Source of the DNA: Actinomycetes bacterium
GTDB lineage: Bacteria > Actinomycetota > Acidimicrobiia > Acidimicrobiales > Microtrichaceae
Direction: 5' to 3'
Length of the DNA stretch: 8,283 bases
NCBI GenBank assembly: GCA_023423475.1
Contig: JAFAFN010000102.1
Span: 1-8,283 of the forward strand
Below are positions 5,723-8,283 of the stretch, one piece after another. Every line of letters begins with the position of its first letter. Within the stretch, counting starts at the first letter, position 1. Under the pieces are notes generated by a model. The model worked only from the letters and a program-made list of their open reading frames with translations. It made no database searches and was not told the origin of the DNA. Made by a program: the position numbers and the translations under genes.

Positions 5723-6277
5723 TTGCTCGTTGCCCCTTTGCGTTCCCTCGACGCCGTCCGCCCGACTCGCCGGAACCATGCCGGTCAGTCCGGCTACGGC
5801 CTGCTCGAGGTGCTCATCGCCATCGTGTTGATGGGCACCGTGCTCGCCGCGCTCAGCGCGGCCATGTTGACCCTGCTCGCGACCACGTCGGCGGCGTCCG
5901 ACCGGCAGCGCATGCAGACCGCACTCAACTCCTACACCGAGAGTCTCAAGGCCAGCACCTACGAGGCATGTCGAACGACCGGCACCCCATCGGCCGTTCT
6001 TCCCACAGCTGCCCAGGTGCAGGGGGCCCACGACGGGGATCCAGCGGCCTACCGCCCGGCCGCGGGATCGGGCATCACGGTGGTGGTCGTCGGCGTGGAA
6101 TTCCTCTCCTCCGCGCCGGCGGCCCCATCGCCAGCCACCACCGGGACCTACTCGAGCACGTGTCCGGCCGAGGGTGACGCCGGACGCCAGCGACTGACCG
6201 TCGAGGTGCGACTCGCCGGCCGCTCCCCCATGCGCGGCAACGTCGTCATCGCCGAGCCGAACCTGGCGGCGCCGTGA
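5723..6277 (+). CDS. type IV prepilin-like protein (PilV/GspI-like minor pilin)
   Basis: A 184-residue prepilin-like protein. The class III signal is clear: a basic leader (RPTRRNHAGQSG), a cleavage site after G24, Y25 as the first mature residue, E29 at +5, and a hydrophobic helix to about residue 48 (YGLLEVLIAIVLMGTVL). A prepilin peptidase would cut at G24 and methylate Y25; neither enzyme is encoded here. The globular part holds two cysteines (C83 and C147) that could form a disulfide, and it ends with beta-rich sequence (RLTVEVRL, GNVVIAEP). The TTG at 5723 is preferred: GGAGG lies at 5707-5711, and it gives a normal 24-residue leader. An upstream in-frame TTG at 5546 would add 59 residues unlike a leader. 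The size and the position before a larger prepilin recall PilV/PilW or GspI/GspJ minor pilins; this is inference. Its stop overlaps the next gene as GTGA. Confidence 0.85.
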   Translation: MLVAPLRSLDAVRPTRRNHAGQSGYGLLEVLIAIVLMGTVLAALSAAMLTLLATTSAASDRQRMQTALNSYTESLKASTYEACRTTGTPSAVLPTAAQVQGAHDGDPAAYRPAAGSGITVVVVGVEFLSSAPAAPSPATTGTYSSTCPAEGDAGRQRLTVEVRLAGRSPMRGNVVIAEPNLAAP

Positions 6278-8283
6278 CGGTGTCCGATCGACGTGTGCGC
6301 AACCAAGCGGGCATCACGCTCATCGAACTGCTGCTCGTCGTCGCCCTGACCGGGATCATCATCGGTCCGCTCGCCGCGTGGACGATCACGACCGTGCGCC
6401 AGCAGGGCATGACCGCGGCGCACCTCTCGAACACCGTCGCCACCGGTCGGGTCGCATCGATCTTCAACGCGGACATCGCGTCGGCACGCCAGATCGGCGA
6501 CGGCTCCGACCCGCCCGCCGCTGCGCCCGGGTCGGACTGCAGCGGCGGACCTGCCGCCGGTGGAACCGTGCGCCTGTCGCTCGAACGCTCGGGCGCCTCG
6601 CCGGTGCGCATCGTCTACGTCGAGGCACGGCCCGACGGCGCACCGGCGAGCAGCACCGAACGCAGCCTCTGGCGACGTGAGTGCACCACCGGCGGCCTGC
6701 TCGCCACCGCCACCGAGCTCTTCCCGGAGATCCGGCCCGGCTCGGTGATCGCCCGCTGTCCGGTCCCCTCGACCGCGGTCTCGGACTGCAGCGACGCCGC
6801 CGCACGCCGTGTGCAGCTGAGCGTCACTCCCGATGGACCGACCGCCTCGCCCCGCCCCGTCGTGCTCCAGGCGACGCGCCGAGCCGACGCCGGCTCGATC
6901 GGCATGCCCGGCAGCGGCAACCGTCCACCGATCGCACAGATCGACGTCGGCGCCGTCGTCGGATTCCTCAACGAGCCCATCCGCTTCTCGGGCGCACGTT
7001 CCGAGGACCTCGACGGCCCGCTGACCTCGGCGAGCTACGAGTGGGAGTTCCCGTCCTCCGGTGGTGGCGCCCCGTCGGCGACGGGTGTCACGGTCGATCA
7101 CATCTTCACCCAGGTCGGCGAGCACACGGTCCTGCTCACCGTCACCGATGCCGACGGCGCGACCAACGTCGCGGCGGTGACCGTGAGGATCGACAACCGG
7201 CATCCGACCGCGGTCGCCCAGGTCAGCCCGGAGACCGGAGCGGTCGCCGCGCAGACCTTCACCTTCGACGCCACCGCGAGCGCGGACGGCGACGGCGACG
7301 CGCTGACCTACCGATGGGTGCTCGGGCCCGATCGCAGCGGCAATCCGATCGTCGACACCCGTGCCCGGTTCGACCTCGTCTTCCCGACGGGCACCCCGAC
7401 GGGCCCACGTCAGATCTCCCTCACGGTCGAGGACGGTCGGGGTGGCAGCGACACGCGCGTGCTCCAGATGGTGGTGGGCTCCTCCGGATCGACCGCCGGC
7501 ATCGTCATCAACCCGGAGCCGGTGCTGACCGGTGGTGTGGCCGTCGTCGGGACGGTCGGCGCGGGCCGCCCCGGGCTGTTCGTGCAGTTCTCGACCTCGG
7601 CGCCCGGCGGTGCGGGCGAGACGTGGCAGCTCAACACGGCGGCCGGTCAGGTCGTCGCGACGGGCTCCGCGGCGACGATGACCCACACCTTCACCGAGGG
7701 ACAGCACGGGGAGTACCGGATCTCACGACGTGACGGAGCGGGCCAGCTGGTCGGCACCGAGCGGGCCTTCCGGGTGAACGCCGCGCCGGTCGCGGGCTTC
7801 ACCTTCGCCGCCGCCGGCGATGCGCCCGCCAGCGTGGCGTTCTCGACCGCGGGCGGAGGGGGCAGCTCCGATGCCGACGGATCGATCGTGTCGTGGCGCT
7901 GGGACTTCGGCCACCACGGGTCCTGGACCTCGTCGAGCGCCGCGCCGACCCAGACCTTCACCCACCCCGGCTCGTACCTCGTCCGGCTGATCGTCGTCGA
8001 CAGCGACGGTGCCTCATCGACGATCCAGCAGAGCGTCGTCGTGACCGGACCGTTGGTCGCGCCGCCCGCGCCGACGTGGACCGGCGGCGTGGCGCACTGG
8101 GCGGCGGTGCCGGGCGCCGAGGCCTATCGGGTGGTGCTGACGTGTGCCGGCGTGGCCGAGCCGCCGATCGAGGTCGATGCCGAGGCGAACCCGGAGCTTG
8201 CCCCGTCGCCGACGTGGTGCCCTGCGCCCGCAGCGGGATCTGCCAGCTACTCGTTGCGCGCCGCCGGGGTGTGGGGCCCCACC
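6274..8283 (+). CDS. prepilin-like protein fused to PKD-type repeats and FN3-like domain (partial)
   Basis: The frame is open from 6274 to the window end (670 codons, no stop). The N-terminus is a class III signal: leader MTVSDRRVRNQAG, cleavage after G13, I14 as +1, E18 at +5, and helix ITLIELLLVVALTGIIIG. A pilin-like segment with several cysteines follows (about 40-210). Then come PKD-type domains: about 216-309 (SYEWEF, then HTVLLTVTDADG), about 310-405 (TYRWVL, then RQISLTVEDGRGG), a degenerate one at about 406-501, and a canonical one at about 502-592 (WRWDFG with W543, then HPGSYLVRLIVVDSDG). From about 593 an FN3-like domain begins (AHWAAVPGAEAYRVVLTC). PKD and FN3 domains usually mediate binding outside the cell, so this may be a large adhesive or tip minor pilin. 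The GTG at 6274 overlaps the upstream stop as GTGA; a GTG at 6280 is an alternative. No strong ribosome binding site is visible, which fits translational coupling. Confidence 0.88.
   Translation, partial: MTVSDRRVRNQAGITLIELLLVVALTGIIIGPLAAWTITTVRQQGMTAAHLSNTVATGRVASIFNADIASARQIGDGSDPPAAAPGSDCSGGPAAGGTVRLSLERSGASPVRIVYVEARPDGAPASSTERSLWRRECTTGGLLATATELFPEIRPGSVIARCPVPSTAVSDCSDAAARRVQLSVTPDGPTASPRPVVLQATRRADAGSIGMPGSGNRPPIAQIDVGAVVGFLNEPIRFSGARSEDLDGPLTSASYEWEFPSSGGGAPSATGVTVDHIFTQVGEHTVLLTVTDADGATNVAAVTVRIDNRHPTAVAQVSPETGAVAAQTFTFDATASADGDGDALTYRWVLGPDRSGNPIVDTRARFDLVFPTGTPTGPRQISLTVEDGRGGSDTRVLQMVVGSSGSTAGIVINPEPVLTGGVAVVGTVGAGRPGLFVQFSTSAPGGAGETWQLNTAAGQVVATGSAATMTHTFTEGQHGEYRISRRDGAGQLVGTERAFRVNAAPVAGFTFAAAGDAPASVAFSTAGGGGSSDADGSIVSWRWDFGHHGSWTSSSAAPTQTFTHPGSYLVRLIVVDSDGASSTIQQSVVVTGPLVAPPAPTWTGGVAHWAAVPGAEAYRVVLTCAGVAEPPIEVDAEANPELAPSPTWCPAPAAGSASYSLRAAGVWGPT

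Noticed and set aside
6148..7707. A 519-codon open frame on the - strand opposite the pilin-PKD gene.
   Set aside because: It has the same cause: it mirrors third-position GC bias of the sense gene and shows no recognisable domain.

Overview
The window is GC-rich chromosomal DNA with GTG and TTG start codons, dense 4-base gene overlaps and long antisense reading frames. The protein families suggest an actinobacterium, possibly of the Acidimicrobiia (Ilumatobacter-like); that placement is inference from composition and gene content, not a database match. No rRNA, tRNA, CRISPR array or transposase was found.

Left part (1-1608). The window opens in the 3' end of an EAL-domain (cyclic-di-GMP phosphodiesterase type) gene on the + strand. 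Facing it on the - strand is a gene for an AbiEi-type winged-helix plus DUF559 (Vsr/PD-(D/E)XK-like) protein. An 18-base motif close to GAAATCCTCTCCGTTTTC occurs four times: three copies lie between the two gene ends (the first inside the last codons of the EAL gene) and one, inverted, lies upstream of the DUF559 gene. That gene is therefore bracketed by inverted copies of a short repeat. The 1354-1608 spacer also carries a perfect 7-base inverted repeat and a 10-base direct repeat.

Middle part (1609-5395). Three co-directional overlapping genes encode a MoxR-family AAA+ ATPase, a DUF58 membrane protein and a TgpA-like membrane transglutaminase with an intact Cys-His-Asp triad. This is a widespread operon type. 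The ATPase probably works as a chaperone on the DUF58 and transglutaminase partners at the cell envelope; the substrate is unknown.

Spacer (5396-5722). There is no convincing gene. It holds a large composite palindrome (two 21-base arms, each itself a hairpin), two short perfect palindromes, and a leader region with competing RNA pairings before the next gene.

Right part (5723-8283). Two overlapping genes encode type IV prepilin-like proteins, each with a type III signal (Gly at -1, Glu at +5). The first is a small PilV/GspI-like minor pilin starting at a TTG with a good ribosome binding site. The second starts with a prepilin segment and continues through a pilin-like head into about four PKD-type domains and the start of an FN3-like domain, and it runs off the window. 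This looks like a surface-displayed, adhesin-like minor pilin. The strongest leads are the PKD-bearing pilin and its structured leader, the repeat-bracketed DUF559 gene, and the composite palindrome.
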